Source of the DNA: Streptomyces sp. Act143
Lineage (GTDB): Bacteria > Actinomycetota > Actinomycetes > Streptomycetales > Streptomycetaceae
DNA: 64,000 bases
Direction: 5' to 3'
Assembly (NCBI RefSeq): GCF_003143935.1
Contig: NZ_QFRX01000001.1
Location: 5,312,724-5,376,723, forward strand
Under the pieces are notes generated by a model, which saw nothing but the letters and a program-made list of their open reading frames with translations, made no database searches and was not told the origin of the DNA. The number at the start of each line of letters is the position of its first letter. The first letter of the stretch is position 1. Shown here piece after piece: positions 1 to 8,076 of the stretch. Position numbers and translations under genes: made by a program.

Positions 1-251
1 CCGCTCAACCAGGTCTCCCACGAAGCATTCAACGACCCGCAGGTACCAAAAGAAACGGCGTCTTAGAGAGGGAAGCCGCGTCGGCGCCACTCCTGCGTCC
101 CGGCTCGGCTCCCCGTCCGGCCGGCCGCCGACGAGAGGCTGCCGACCGTCCTTGCGTCCGCGTTCCTCGTCCTCCGGGTCGGCAGGCCCGTGCCGCGCCG
201 TGTGCCTCGTACGTCCGTACAGGCGCCAGCGCGCCGCGCCATGGCCGACCC

Positions 252-1106
252 GTGCCGAAAGGTGTCACAGTTCCCGTGTCCCAGCACCAGGTCACCGAAG
301 CCCACCGCGCGTCGGCACCGCCGTACGCCTCACACCCGACGCGCCGGCCGGAAGACCGGCACCTGTCCGACCGGGGCCGCACCGGATCGGCACCGCACCG
401 CGGGGAAGGAGCGCCCGAGAACAGGCCCGGTGGCCGACGCGGGCGGCGCCGGGCACCCAAGCGCGCCCCGCTGCTCGGCGACTACCTGGGCTACGCGGCG
501 ACCTTCGTCGGGGCGGGCCTGATCAGCGGCGCGATCGTGCACCACCCGCTCGACCCGGCCCGCTACACCCTCATCGCCGTCATAGGCGCGGCGGTCTTCC
601 TCTGCGCCACGGTCCTCAACGAATTCGTCCTCACCCGCAGCCGCCCCGGCGCCGCGAAGGTCTGCGGCGTCGTGGCCGCCTCGCTCGCGCTGTCGTTCGG
701 CATCGGCATGCTCAGCGGCGGGCTCCAGCACTTCGAGGACTTCCCCGAACGGGCGGCCATGCTCATCCCCTTCGGCCTCGCCCTCTCCTTCGTCGCCTAT
801 GTGCTGCGCCACCAGCCCGCGCGGTGGCGCGGCATCGCCGGCCCCGCCGGGATCGTGGTCGCGGTTACTGCGGCCGTCGCCTTCGTGGGACTGAAGGGCA
901 TCGCCCAGGAGATGGCGGCCCAGCCCGCCGGCGACGGCCATGGCCACAGCCACGGCGCGGAGCCCGCCACCGAAACGGGGCCGGCGACCGACGCCCCGAA
1001 GGACCACGAGCACGAGCACGGGTCCTCCCCTTCCGAAAGCGCGGAGTCGCCGACCGACCCCACCCCGGCCGCCGAGGAGCACGGCGAAGCGGGACACGAC
1101 CACTGA
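252..1106 (+). CDS. His-rich multi-pass membrane protein
   Basis: Unrecognised membrane protein of up to 284 residues. Residues about 75-230 carry five hydrophobic segments (for example around GYAATFVGAGLISGAIV and GIVVAVTAAVAFVG). The C-terminal tail is hydrophilic and rich in His, Glu and Asp, with clusters such as HGHSHG and DHEHEHG and a final HDH, which would suit metal binding. The first 70 residues are Arg/Pro-rich and may be non-coding, so the start is uncertain; no convincing ribosome site marks the first ATG. It converges on the lipoprotein gene with only 16 bp between stops. Neighbouring DUF305 and DUF6153 genes suggest a heavy-metal (copper-type) context, which is inference. Confidence 0.65.
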   Translation: MPKGVTVPVSQHQVTEAHRASAPPYASHPTRRPEDRHLSDRGRTGSAPHRGEGAPENRPGGRRGRRRAPKRAPLLGDYLGYAATFVGAGLISGAIVHHPLDPARYTLIAVIGAAVFLCATVLNEFVLTRSRPGAAKVCGVVAASLALSFGIGMLSGGLQHFEDFPERAAMLIPFGLALSFVAYVLRHQPARWRGIAGPAGIVVAVTAAVAFVGLKGIAQEMAAQPAGDGHGHSHGAEPATETGPATDAPKDHEHEHGSSPSESAESPTDPTPAAEEHGEAGHDH

Positions 1107-1122
1107 CGGCGGACGGGTGCGC

Positions 1123-2004
1123 TCAGTGCCCTTCGGTGGAGGACACGGGCAGGCGTTCGGTGAACGTCCGGCCGCCGTCGCGGGACTCGTACACCCCGTC
1201 CTGTGTGGCGGCCAGGACGCGCCGGGCGTCTACCGCGGTCAGAGCCTGGGGCTGACCGCCCGGCACGGTGCCCGTCCGCTGCCAGGTGGTGCCGCCGTCG
1301 GTGCTGCGGTGCAGACCGCCGCCGAGGTCGAGGCCGTACAGGGCGTCGGCGGCGGGCCAGGACAGGAAGGCGAGCACCCGGCCGGAACCGGCGCCGAAGG
1401 TGCGGCCGCCGTCGGTGCTCGCGGCGAGGCCGTCCTCGGTGGTCGCCAGCACCACGTCACGGTCCTTCGGGCTGACGGCGATGTCCAGGGCGGCGAGCTC
1501 GGCGCGGTTGTCCCAGGTGGTGCGGTCGGTGCTGACGCGCAGGACGCCGTGGGCGCTGTCGTAGCCGTAGACGGTGCCGTGCGCGTACTTCAGGGCATGG
1601 AAGTCGCTGGTGCCGTCGAGGGAGAGAGGCTTCCAGGTCCTGCCGGAATCGGTGGACCGGATCAGTCCGCGGTTGCCGTGACCGCCGCTGCCCTCGGCCG
1701 GGTGGCCGCTGCCGAGGAAGGTCTTCGGGCCGATGACGGTGAAGCCCATGTAGTCGGCTCTGTCACCCACCCGCCGCGCGGTGCCGTCGTCGGCCACGGC
1801 GATCACGCCTTCGTGGGTGGCGACGTACAGGCGCCCGTCGGCCGGGTCGACACCCAGGCCGTGGACGTGGCTGACGGCTCGGCCGCCGGAGCTGCCCGCC
1901 GAGCCCGTGCCGGACGGCGAATCGGCTGGGGAGGTGCATGCGGCCAGTACGGCGGCGAGCAGGGCCACCGGCGCGACGGTGGCCGCGCGGGAACGAATCT
2001 TCAT
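1123..2004 (-). CDS. Asp-box beta-propeller lipoprotein (F510_1955-type)
   Basis: Predicted exported lipoprotein of 293 residues. The N-terminus MKIRSR, a hydrophobic stretch and the lipobox LAAC form a type II signal peptide, which fixes the start at 2004 rather than at the upstream Met. The mature part has at least four Asp-box motifs (STDSGRTW, STDGGRTF, STDGGTTW, SRDGGRTF), diagnostic of sialidase/BNR-type beta-propellers; it resembles proteins named F510_1955 family glycosylhydrolase. No sialidase catalytic set is evident, so a sensor or binding role is as likely as hydrolysis. It is the last gene of a leftward series after the DUF6153 and DUF305 genes, which suggests a shared job at the cell surface. 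Confidence 0.8.
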   Translation of the reverse strand: MKIRSRAATVAPVALLAAVLAACTSPADSPSGTGSAGSSGGRAVSHVHGLGVDPADGRLYVATHEGVIAVADDGTARRVGDRADYMGFTVIGPKTFLGSGHPAEGSGGHGNRGLIRSTDSGRTWKPLSLDGTSDFHALKYAHGTVYGYDSAHGVLRVSTDRTTWDNRAELAALDIAVSPKDRDVVLATTEDGLAASTDGGRTFGAGSGRVLAFLSWPAADALYGLDLGGGLHRSTDGGTTWQRTGTVPGGQPQALTAVDARRVLAATQDGVYESRDGGRTFTERLPVSSTEGH

Positions 2005-2092
2005 ACCGAGGTCTTTCGGAGGGCGCGAGGAGAACGGGCAAGGGGGCGACGGGATGTGAGGGCACACCCCGTCGCCGGTGGGACCGGACGGG

Positions 2093-2725
2093 TCAGCTCT
2101 TGCCGAGGAGCTTGTTCATCTCCTCGATCTCGGCGGTCTGCGCGGTGATGATGTCGCCGGCCAGCTTCTTGGCCGGACCGTACTGACCCTTGTCCTTCTC
2201 CGTGGTCGCCATCTTCACGGCGCCCTCGTGGTGCTCGACCATCATGGTCAGGAACATGGTGTCGAAGTCCTTGCCGGACGCGTCCATGAGCTTGTCCATG
2301 TCCTCGGTGCCCATCATTCCGGGCATGTCGGAGGAGCCGTCGCCGTGGTCCATGCCGGGCATGGAGGAGGGCACGTCCTCGCCCCACGTCTCCAGCCATC
2401 CGGACATCGTCTCGATCTCCGGGTCCTGGGCCTTCTCGATGCGGGCGGCGAGGTCCTTGACCTCGGCGGAGGACGCCTGGCTCCTGGCCATCTTCGCCAT
2501 CTGCAGGGCCTGCTGGTGGTGGGGAATCATGCCCTGGGCGAAGTCGACGTCCTGGTCGTTGTGGGCGCCGGCGGTGTCCTCGGCGCCCGCCGAGGCCGAG
2601 GTCTGCGTACCGGAGCCGGTGTCGGAGGAGCCGTCGTCGCTGCCGCACGCGGCGAGAACGAGGGCGGCGGCCACGGCCGTGGTGCCCAGCGCGGCACGGC
2701 GGATGAGGGAACGGGTGCTGTTCAT
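2093..2725 (-). CDS. DUF305 lipoprotein
   Basis: DUF305 family, a ferritin-like four-helix fold with His/Met-rich sites, often found with copper-resistance genes. The start at 2725 is supported by AGGAGA eight bases upstream and by a lipoprotein signal (MNSTRSLIRR, hydrophobic core, lipobox LAAC). The mature protein has the family hallmarks: DVDFAQGMIPHHQQALQMA near residues 60-80 and a second HHEGAVKMA motif near residue 165, with a Met/His/Asp-rich stretch (MPGMDHGDGSSDMPGMMG) between. Length of 210 residues is usual. It is a secreted, membrane-anchored, probably metal-binding protein. The signal and both histidine motifs are clear; the metal is inferred. Confidence 0.9.
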   Translation of the reverse strand: MNSTRSLIRRAALGTTAVAAALVLAACGSDDGSSDTGSGTQTSASAGAEDTAGAHNDQDVDFAQGMIPHHQQALQMAKMARSQASSAEVKDLAARIEKAQDPEIETMSGWLETWGEDVPSSMPGMDHGDGSSDMPGMMGTEDMDKLMDASGKDFDTMFLTMMVEHHEGAVKMATTEKDKGQYGPAKKLAGDIITAQTAEIEEMNKLLGKS

Positions 2726-2831
2726 GGGTGTTCTCCTGCGATGTGCGGGGGAGGGGGCGCCGATCGGCGCGGGACATGACTGAGTGCCGTAGCCGCCCTC
2801 GACGACGGGGCAGGCACGGCTCGGTCTTGTC

Positions 2832-3281
2832 CTAGATCCGCAGGAGTTGCAGTTCGGCCAGGGTGGGCGGGGCGCGGCCGCCTTCGGACGCGGCGGCGAA
2901 GGCACCAAGCAGACGGTCGGCGGGAGAGGCCGGGCCGACGGGAGCGGGCAGCGGCGCGTGCAGTACCGGTCCCGCGCCGAGAGCGGCGGAGGCACATGCC
3001 GCATCGGCGTGCTGCGCGTGCCCGCCACTGCCGCTGTCATCACCGGGACAGACGAACTCGACGCCACCCGGTCCCATGTTCATCGCTGCCGAGGCGGCGG
3101 AGGAGTGAGAGGCGTGAGCGGAGTGATGGGAAGCATGGCCGACTGTTGCGACCGCTCCGGCGGGAGCGAGGACGTGCATGGCGAACAGCCCGGCCAGCAG
3201 CCCGAGCAGCAGCAACCCGCGCCGCCTCGCAAGGGGCGATCGCGCACGGCGCAGCTGTGTACGGGCTGTCACATCCCTCAT
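2832..3281 (-). CDS. DUF6153 family protein
   Basis: Small protein of 149 residues with a positively charged N-terminus (MRDVTARTQLRRARSP), one hydrophobic segment (GLLLLGLLAGLFAMHVLAP) and a His/Ser-rich region (HASHHSAHASHSS, then HAQHADAACAS). This matches DUF6153, an actinobacterial family usually next to DUF305 genes. It is probably exported or anchored and metal-linked. It heads the leftward DUF6153-DUF305-lipoprotein set. Its 5' part and promoter region are present again, diverged and without the start codon, at 20789-21287. Function of the family is unknown. Confidence 0.8.
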   Translation of the reverse strand: MRDVTARTQLRRARSPLARRRGLLLLGLLAGLFAMHVLAPAGAVATVGHASHHSAHASHSSAASAAMNMGPGGVEFVCPGDDSGSGGHAQHADAACASAALGAGPVLHAPLPAPVGPASPADRLLGAFAAASEGGRAPPTLAELQLLRI

Positions 3282-3439
3282 GCTACGGAATCCCGCCTGC
3301 CGCAGGTGAGCGGACCGCTGCGAAAGCACCGACGGAATGCGATCACCGCTGGTGAGGGAACCATGGAAGAAGCACCCCCGGACGGCGCGGCCCCCTTTCC
3401 TCACTACCGGACGGTGTCGCGCGCCGCGCCGCGCGGTGT

Positions 3440-3456
3440 CGATGGGTAACCCATCG
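3440..3456. promoter_or_regulatory. Palindrome upstream of DUF6153 operon
   Basis: CGATGGGTAACCCATCG is a perfect inverted repeat (8-bp arms, 1-bp centre) about 160 bp upstream of the DUF6153 start. It is imperfectly kept in the second copy near 21078 (TGATGGGTAACCAATCG). A repressor or activator site for the metal operon is plausible but unproven. Confidence 0.4.
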
Positions 3457-3601
3457 ATTGCGGTGCGAGTGATTCCGTGCGACGGCCGGCATCCGCACCC
3501 GGCGCCACCGCCGTGCTCATCGGCCTCATCCATGTGGTCGCCGCCCCCGAACTGGACCAGACAAAAAACAACCCCCGGGCCGACGGCCTGGGGGTTCGAA
3601 G

Positions 3602-3647
3602 TGGAGCGGGTGACGAGAATCGAACTCGCGCTCTCAGCTTGGGAAGC
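3602..3647 (-). repeat. tRNA-Gly(CCC) 3' end, integration core copy 1
   Basis: On the minus strand this 46-bp block reads as the 3' half of tRNA-Gly: anticodon loop TTCCCAA, 3' anticodon strand, variable loop, T-arm and acceptor CACCCGCTCCA. The D-arm half is absent, so it is not a functional tRNA but the fragment left by a tyrosine integrase that recombines in the anticodon loop. Just beyond it at 3570-3596 is the tRNA's terminator-like hairpin (AACCCCCGGGCC paired with GGCCTGGGGGTT). Identical or near-identical cores lie at 7496 and 21242. Confidence 0.85.
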
Positions 3648-3752
3648 TCGGGTCTTCCGGGGGCAGGCTCCGCACTGACCTGCGGCGGAGCGGTGTTTCG
3701 TCCCTGGTGGTCCGTGGCTGAGACCCCACTGTTCCCCGGGAGTCCCCGCAGG

Positions 3753-3774
3753 ATCTGGCACGCAACTGGCACGC
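3753..3774. promoter_or_regulatory. Tandem 11-bp repeats, putative integrase arm sites
   Basis: Two abutting 11-bp units ending CTGGCACGC start 106 bp after the end of att copy 1. A similar pair (TATGGGCACGC twice) starts exactly 106 bp after att copy 2. Equal spacing suggests integrase arm-binding sites. Inference from pattern only. Confidence 0.45.
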
Positions 3775-4055
3775 CTCGAAGCACCCTGGGGCGAGAGGCT
3801 GACCGTGGGGTCGTCTGAGCCTCAGCCGACGACAGTCAGCCACGGTGGCGGTGCGCCGACCGATCAGGTGCGCGTGTGCCTCGCTGCACCCCCGCTGGCC
3901 TCAGCCACGCTGCTGGTGCTGTCGAAGAGAGCAAGCCACGACGGCCTGCCCGTGATGACCTTGCTTCGGCCTTCAGTTTGGTTCGTACGACGGAACAGCC
4001 ACGGGCCTCGGTGAACTGCTGAACTGATCCCCGTTAATACCCATTGCCCGCCTGG
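3775..4055. other. Spacer without recognisable gene
   Basis: No reading frame here shows plausible codon use or a recognisable domain; the short frames on both strands look like chance open frames in GC-rich DNA. It separates the att copy 1 flank from the end of the DUF262 gene. Confidence 0.4.
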
Positions 4056-5834
4056 CTAATTGAAGCGCTTTGACGCGGCAAGCGCCTCATTAGTCTTCAT
4101 TTTGCGAAGGTCCTCGCCATCGCGCACATAGTACTCTTCATCGAAGCTGGATAGCTCTGCCTGGGCTGGAATTCTAATAATCACATATGACCTCCCAGAA
4201 TAAGTAACGGTGTCCACGTTTGCCAAAACGGCACTCTTTAGCGGCTCGCTCATAGGAGAACCTTGAATGGCTCCCAATATTTTCCGCGTGTAATCGCTAA
4301 GCTGGATTCCTAGAACTCGGCATTCTCGGTCCACGCCGACGAGAAGTTGACGTCCCATGCGAAGAGCCATGACGGAATCAAGCTGCTCAACTCGTTCCGC
4401 ATCCTTGTCGGTATCTGCTACACCGAAGACGATGTAACCATCCGCTTCGGGTCCTACATTTGCAATGGCTGAGATGATTTTTGGCATCTTTTCGAGAAAG
4501 GTCTGATTGATTTCTCGTTTGCCGTACAGTGACGCTATTCCTTGTTTAAATTCATAGCGCGCACTCTCTATTGGGGCTCGCCTAATGATGTTAGGGAACT
4601 CAATCTCCATGGCGGGACCGTGAGTGAGCGCTGGTCGCGGTGCACTGGCGAAATGCTTCTCCAAGAGGCCGCGAACAATGTCAATATTCTCCTGGCGCTG
4701 CTGCTCGGTCGTTGTATTTCTGCTGGGAGTCAGCCTAGCGGATACCTTTCGAATAGAAGCAAATGCGGATTTAGGGTCTGCGAGCTGCTTCTGTTGCCTG
4801 ATCATCAGATCGTAGAACGCCATAAATATTGCATAGAAGGGAGTTTTGGCGGAGGTGAAGCTACTAGTGCTGACGTGCGATCGGAAGGCTCCGCTGACGC
4901 CTGGCCGCTCGGACTCCACCATGGTTTTCATGGCGCCAAGCACGTCCTTGACATCGCTGGCTAGAGTCTCGGTGCCATAGGTGTTCAGGTCAATGGCAAG
5001 CGAGTAGCTCTCAGGGGTAGTTGGATCGAAATATTTATCAAGCACATCAGAGCTGACGCTAAACGTGTTGCCCCTGACAACTGAAATGCAGATATCCGCT
5101 AGAAGCTGCTCATCTTCGCTTTGCTGTAGCTGGCGTGGATTCAGGACGCCCAAACTGCACCAAAATGTCTCCTCTGCCGCGATTCCATACCCGAGTCTTT
5201 CACGTGCAGAATCGATGGAGACGACCGGCATCTTGGTGAGCGGAAGTATGTCGGGTGAGCCGTCGTATCGAAAATCGGAGGCAAGCTTCCTAACCATCCG
5301 AACGAAGTCGCTGACGACACCTGCCTGCCGTTTCTCCTGCGCGCTAAGTTGGCGGCCTCCTGAGTTGATGCGCCGGAATACTTCGGTGACTTGCGTTTCC
5401 TCTTTCGAATCGAAGATGGTTACCGCTAGCTGGTAATCAAGCAAGTCGGCGCACTTGCTTGCTGGAAGAAGGTCAGGGTTTTCGGTTTCGGCTTCGAATG
5501 CTCCAGCCTCTGCGAATTGTCGCGCTCGCGAAAATTCTTTCAGATCGAAGAACTGTCTTGCGTCACCCTCTTGAATGGCGTACTTGTGTTCAATGAACCC
5601 GAAGATCGCATCTAGCCGCTGCATGCCATCGATGATTTCAAAGTCGCCGTCCGCTGTTTCGGCAAAGAGAAACAGCGGGATCGGGAAGCCCTTTAAGATG
5701 CTGTCAATCAAGTGGACCTTTTCATCTACCCCCCAGACGAGTTTTCTTTGATAGTTGCGATTCACGATAAGCTTTTCACCTCGATAAAGGCTGTAGGCTT
5801 CTTGGATCGACATTCCTCGGGGGGTAATGGACAT
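4056..5834 (-). CDS. DUF262 / AlbA_2 (Schlafen-type) fusion protein
   Basis: 592-residue two-domain protein. Residues about 5-130 are a DUF262 (GmrSD N-terminal-like, ParB-related) domain: IVNRNYQRKLVW, then FEIIDGMQRLDAIFGF, the counterpart of the family's DGQQR nucleotide-binding motif with Gln changed to Met. Residues about 425-590 resemble the AlbA_2/Schlafen ATP-binding domain: RYEFKQGIASL, IISAIANVGPEADGYIVFGV, an 'RVLGIQL' strand, VIIRIPA and YYVRDGE. DUF262 proteins act in type IV restriction and other phage defence, and AlbA_2 domains occur in nucleases and regulators, so a defence role is a reasonable inference. The start has AGGAGG eight bases upstream. Base composition is visibly lower in GC than every neighbour, and the gene lies between two att copies, both signs of recent transfer. 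Confidence 0.8.
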   Translation of the reverse strand: MSITPRGMSIQEAYSLYRGEKLIVNRNYQRKLVWGVDEKVHLIDSILKGFPIPLFLFAETADGDFEIIDGMQRLDAIFGFIEHKYAIQEGDARQFFDLKEFSRARQFAEAGAFEAETENPDLLPASKCADLLDYQLAVTIFDSKEETQVTEVFRRINSGGRQLSAQEKRQAGVVSDFVRMVRKLASDFRYDGSPDILPLTKMPVVSIDSARERLGYGIAAEETFWCSLGVLNPRQLQQSEDEQLLADICISVVRGNTFSVSSDVLDKYFDPTTPESYSLAIDLNTYGTETLASDVKDVLGAMKTMVESERPGVSGAFRSHVSTSSFTSAKTPFYAIFMAFYDLMIRQQKQLADPKSAFASIRKVSARLTPSRNTTTEQQRQENIDIVRGLLEKHFASAPRPALTHGPAMEIEFPNIIRRAPIESARYEFKQGIASLYGKREINQTFLEKMPKIISAIANVGPEADGYIVFGVADTDKDAERVEQLDSVMALRMGRQLLVGVDRECRVLGIQLSDYTRKILGAIQGSPMSEPLKSAVLANVDTVTYSGRSYVIIRIPAQAELSSFDEEYYVRDGEDLRKMKTNEALAASKRFN

Positions 5835-6134
5835 TGATGGGCCTCCTGCCGGTCAACTCTGGTAACACGTTAGGTGCAATTTCTACCTACTGCTCATCGA
5901 TCAAGAGGTAGGTGTTGGATCTTGTCGGAATTTGTAGGAGTATGCTTGATGGAGTCGACCGCCCCAGCCTCGACATACCCCTTCTCTGGCATCAGGCGAC
6001 TGATTGCCATGAGCGCGGCACGGGCGCCGGCCGGGCTGGAGCGGGGCGGAGACAGGAGCGCAGGCCCGGCCGGGGGCCGGGCAGCGCGCGGGGAGCGGAG
6101 CGAGCCGCCTTGAACTAGTAGAGAAAGTTGTAAC
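5835..6134. other. Spacer with no supported gene
   Basis: The 5' half is AT-richer like the DUF262 gene and presumably holds its promoter; composition jumps to very high GC at about 6020, a likely junction between segments of different origin. No frame shows a known domain. Confidence 0.4.
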
Positions 6135-6303
6135 TCAGTCGGGCGTGTGGGGCTTGAAGTCGTGTGCGCAGGCTGGGAGTTCGGTGCCCTGGCGGTGGGC
6201 GAGTGGTAGGAAGATCGCTGGTCGGATCGTCCAGGTGATGCGGGTCTGGTCCTGGGTGATCGTGACCGTGCAGGGCTCGGAGCGTAAGAGGGGTGTGTCA
6301 AGT
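6135..6303 (-). pseudogene. 3' fragment of an unrecognised gene
   Basis: A leftward frame with natural-looking codon use encodes about 55 residues containing CTVTITQDQTRITWTIRPA and ending AHDFKPHTPD before a TGA at 6135. It has no start and runs into the IS256 remnant, so it looks like the tail of a gene cut by the insertion. Family unknown. Confidence 0.4.
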
Positions 6304-6327
6304 TAACAGCTGATCTTGGTTGTTGAG

Positions 6328-6510
6328 TTATCGCTGGTCGGTGGGGGTCAGGCGGCCATCGAAGGCGATCTGGAAGGCGTTCAGGGGTGCCTTCCAGCGC
6401 ATCGTCCAGCGGCGCCGGCCCTTGCCCGTCGGGTCCAGGCTCATCAGCGCCATGCAGACGCACTTCAACGCGGCGGCCTCCGAGGGGAAGTGCCCGCGGG
6501 CCCGAACCGC
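6328..6510 (-). pseudogene. IS256-family transposase C-terminal remnant
   Basis: Leftward frame encoding the end of a Mutator/IS256 transposase: RARGHFPSEAAALKC, then MALMSLDPTGKGRRRW and LNAFQIAFDGRL before the stop. Only the last 60 or so residues remain; the DDE catalytic part is missing. The remnant abuts the integrase remnant at about 6508, so this insertion, or a deletion starting from it, removed the integrase N-terminus. Confidence 0.8.
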
Positions 6511-7416
6511 CTTTCCGTCGACCTCTACGAAGATCTCCTGCGGCTCCACATCCTCCCGGCCTTCGGTGACCTCGACCTGGACGAGATCACCGTGCCCCGT
6601 GTTCGCGAATGGCGCGCCGAACGACTCCGCACCACCAAAGCCAAGACGACCATCGCTAAGGCGTACCGCCTCCTCAAGGGCATCCTGGAGACAGCGGTCG
6701 ACGACGACCTGATCAGTCGCAACCCGTGCCGAATCAAGGGCGCGGGCAAGGAGTCAGCCGCCGAACGTCGTATCGCCACCGTCGCCCAGGTCGACGCTCT
6801 CGCCGAAGCGATCGGCATCCGCTGGCGCCTCATGGTCTACCTCGGCGCGTACGGTCCGATGCGCCCCGAGGAGCTGGCTGGCCTCCGCCGCCGGGACGTC
6901 GACGTCGACAACCTCGTGATCCGAGTCCGTGTCGCTGAGCCTGAGCGGACCAACGGCAAGCGGGCTCCCGGCGAGACCAAGTCCGAGGCGGGCGTCCGTG
7001 TCGTCGTCCTCCCGCCGTTCCTTCACAAGGAGGTGAAACAGCACCTCGCCTGGTTCGCCGAGAAGGGACCCGACGGGCTCGTCTTCGTCGGGGAGAAGGG
7101 AGCGCCCTTTCGGCGCACGTCGTTCGGCCGGAAGTGGCGGCGCGCCCGTATCGCTGCCGACCTTCCGGACGGCTTCCGCTTCTACGATCTTCGCCACACC
7201 GGCCACACCCTCTCGACTCGCTCGGGTGCGACCCTCAAGGACACGATGGTTCGCGCCGGGCAGTCCTCGGAGAAGGCCGCGCTGATCTATCAGCACTCCG
7301 ACGAGGAGCGTCAGCGCGAGGTGGCCGCCGGACTCGACGACCTGGTCCGCGCCGAGCGTGCGAAGCACCACAAGAACCATCCCGCGCACCACAGCGAGGA
7401 GGTCGCCGAGGGCTAA
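6508..7416 (+). pseudogene. Tyrosine integrase, 5'-truncated (pSAM2-type)
   Basis: From LYEDLLRLHILPAFGDLDL onward this is a phage/AICE-type tyrosine recombinase closely similar to the intact integrase at 46639-47787. Catalytic features remain: Arg in GPMRPEELAGL, YDLRHTGHTL in box II, and the Tyr nucleophile in ALIYQHSDE. The first 80-90 residues (arm-binding and SAM-like N-terminal domain) are replaced by antisense IS256 DNA, so the frame could start only at a chance ATG near 6316. It is probably inactive. It lies 79 bp from att copy 2, as expected for the integrase of an element inserted at tRNA-Gly. Confidence 0.8.
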
Positions 7417-7463
7417 TGGTGCGCTTGTGGTGCGCACCCCTCGCACCGGTCTAGACAACAAAG

Positions 7464-7490
7464 AACCCCCGGGCCCATGGCCTGGGGGTT
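7464..7490 (-). terminator. Hairpin next to att copy 2
   Basis: AACCCCCGGGCC pairs with GGCCTGGGGGTT around a 3-nt loop. The same hairpin lies at the same place beside all three tRNA-Gly fragments, so it is the original tRNA terminator carried along with the att core. It could also end integrase transcription. Confidence 0.7.
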
Positions 7491-7495
7491 TCACA

Positions 7496-7541
7496 TGGAG
7501 CGGGTGACGAGAATCGAACTCGCGCTCTCAGCTTGGGAAGC
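7496..7541 (-). repeat. tRNA-Gly(CCC) 3' end, integration core copy 2
   Basis: Same 46-bp core as at 3602. The right flank (AGCGACGGCGCTTG, then about 35 partly matching bases) is shared with copy 3 but not copy 1, which helps tell which junctions derive from the same integration event. Confidence 0.85.
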
Positions 7542-7646
7542 GACGGCGCTTGCGGAGGCGAAGGACTTCTGACCTGGGCGTATGTGCTCTGGCGTGTCGG
7601 CTGAGCGAACTGGATGGCACCGGTGTTGACCGTGGTTCGCCGGTCT

Positions 7647-7668
7647 TATGGGCACGCTATGGGCACGC
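7647..7668. promoter_or_regulatory. Tandem TATGGGCACGC repeats, putative arm sites
   Basis: Two head-to-tail 11-bp copies start 106 bp past att copy 2, at the same distance and with the same period as the pair past copy 1. Proposed integrase arm sites. Confidence 0.45.
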
Positions 7669-7914
7669 GGTTCGCTCGGAGGCGCGGGCAGCCCTTTCGG
7701 GCGTCTGACCGCTGGCCGGTGGCGGAAACGACTGGCGGCGGGAAGGGGCGCCGTTGCAGGAGCACATTGACTTGGATGCCTATGTCCGGCCCGTCAGCCT
7801 GGGTTCATGCGCGGAAGGGCAGCCGTTCCTGATCAGCCCGGAGGGCGAGCACGGCATCTTGCAGGACGCGCTCGGTGGTCCGGCTGCGGCACACATCAAG
7901 ATCGAGCGGTCAAT

Positions 7915-8076
7915 CCGCGCGAACTCGTCGGCGAACTGTGCGCTCTCAGCGGCGAGTTCCGCACTATGCGGGCCACCCACGACGTACGCACACACCACGG
8001 CGGCACCCAGCGGATCGAACACCCCGAGGTCGGCACCCCGGAACTGGCCTATCAGTCCATGGCACCCAGTCGGTGA
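7915..8076 (+). pseudogene. MmyB-like regulator C-terminal fragment
   Basis: About 54 codons match the ligand-binding domain that ends many actinobacterial XRE (MmyB-type) regulators: PRELVGELCALSGEFRTM, then a THDVRTHHGGT segment, IEHPEVGTPELAYQSM and a stop. The N-terminal HTH and most of the domain are missing, and upstream sequence seems out of frame (the related peptide continues in other frames near 7860-7910). It looks like decayed debris just inside the island. Confidence 0.55.

Larger units (their letters stand above)
3107..3647. repeat. Long diverged direct repeat, copy 1
   Basis: The 5' half of the DUF6153 gene, its upstream region, a terminator-like hairpin and the tRNA-Gly 3' end are repeated, in the same orientation, at 20789-21287. 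By eye the two copies differ at roughly one base in ten and by a deletion of about 45 bp in copy 2 that removes the DUF6153 start codon. This copy carries the intact gene. Confidence 0.8.

Noticed and set aside
1..251. Possible gene end at the left edge
   Set aside because: No frame with codon bias or domain; treated as non-coding.
330..1103. Long leftward open frame opposite the His-rich membrane protein
   Set aside because: Arg/Gly-rich shadow frame with no ribosome site or domain; the opposite strand has clear membrane segments.
3602..3680. Possible complete tRNA-Gly gene
   Set aside because: Only the 3' half from the anticodon loop matches; the D-arm and 5' acceptor strand are missing at all three copies.
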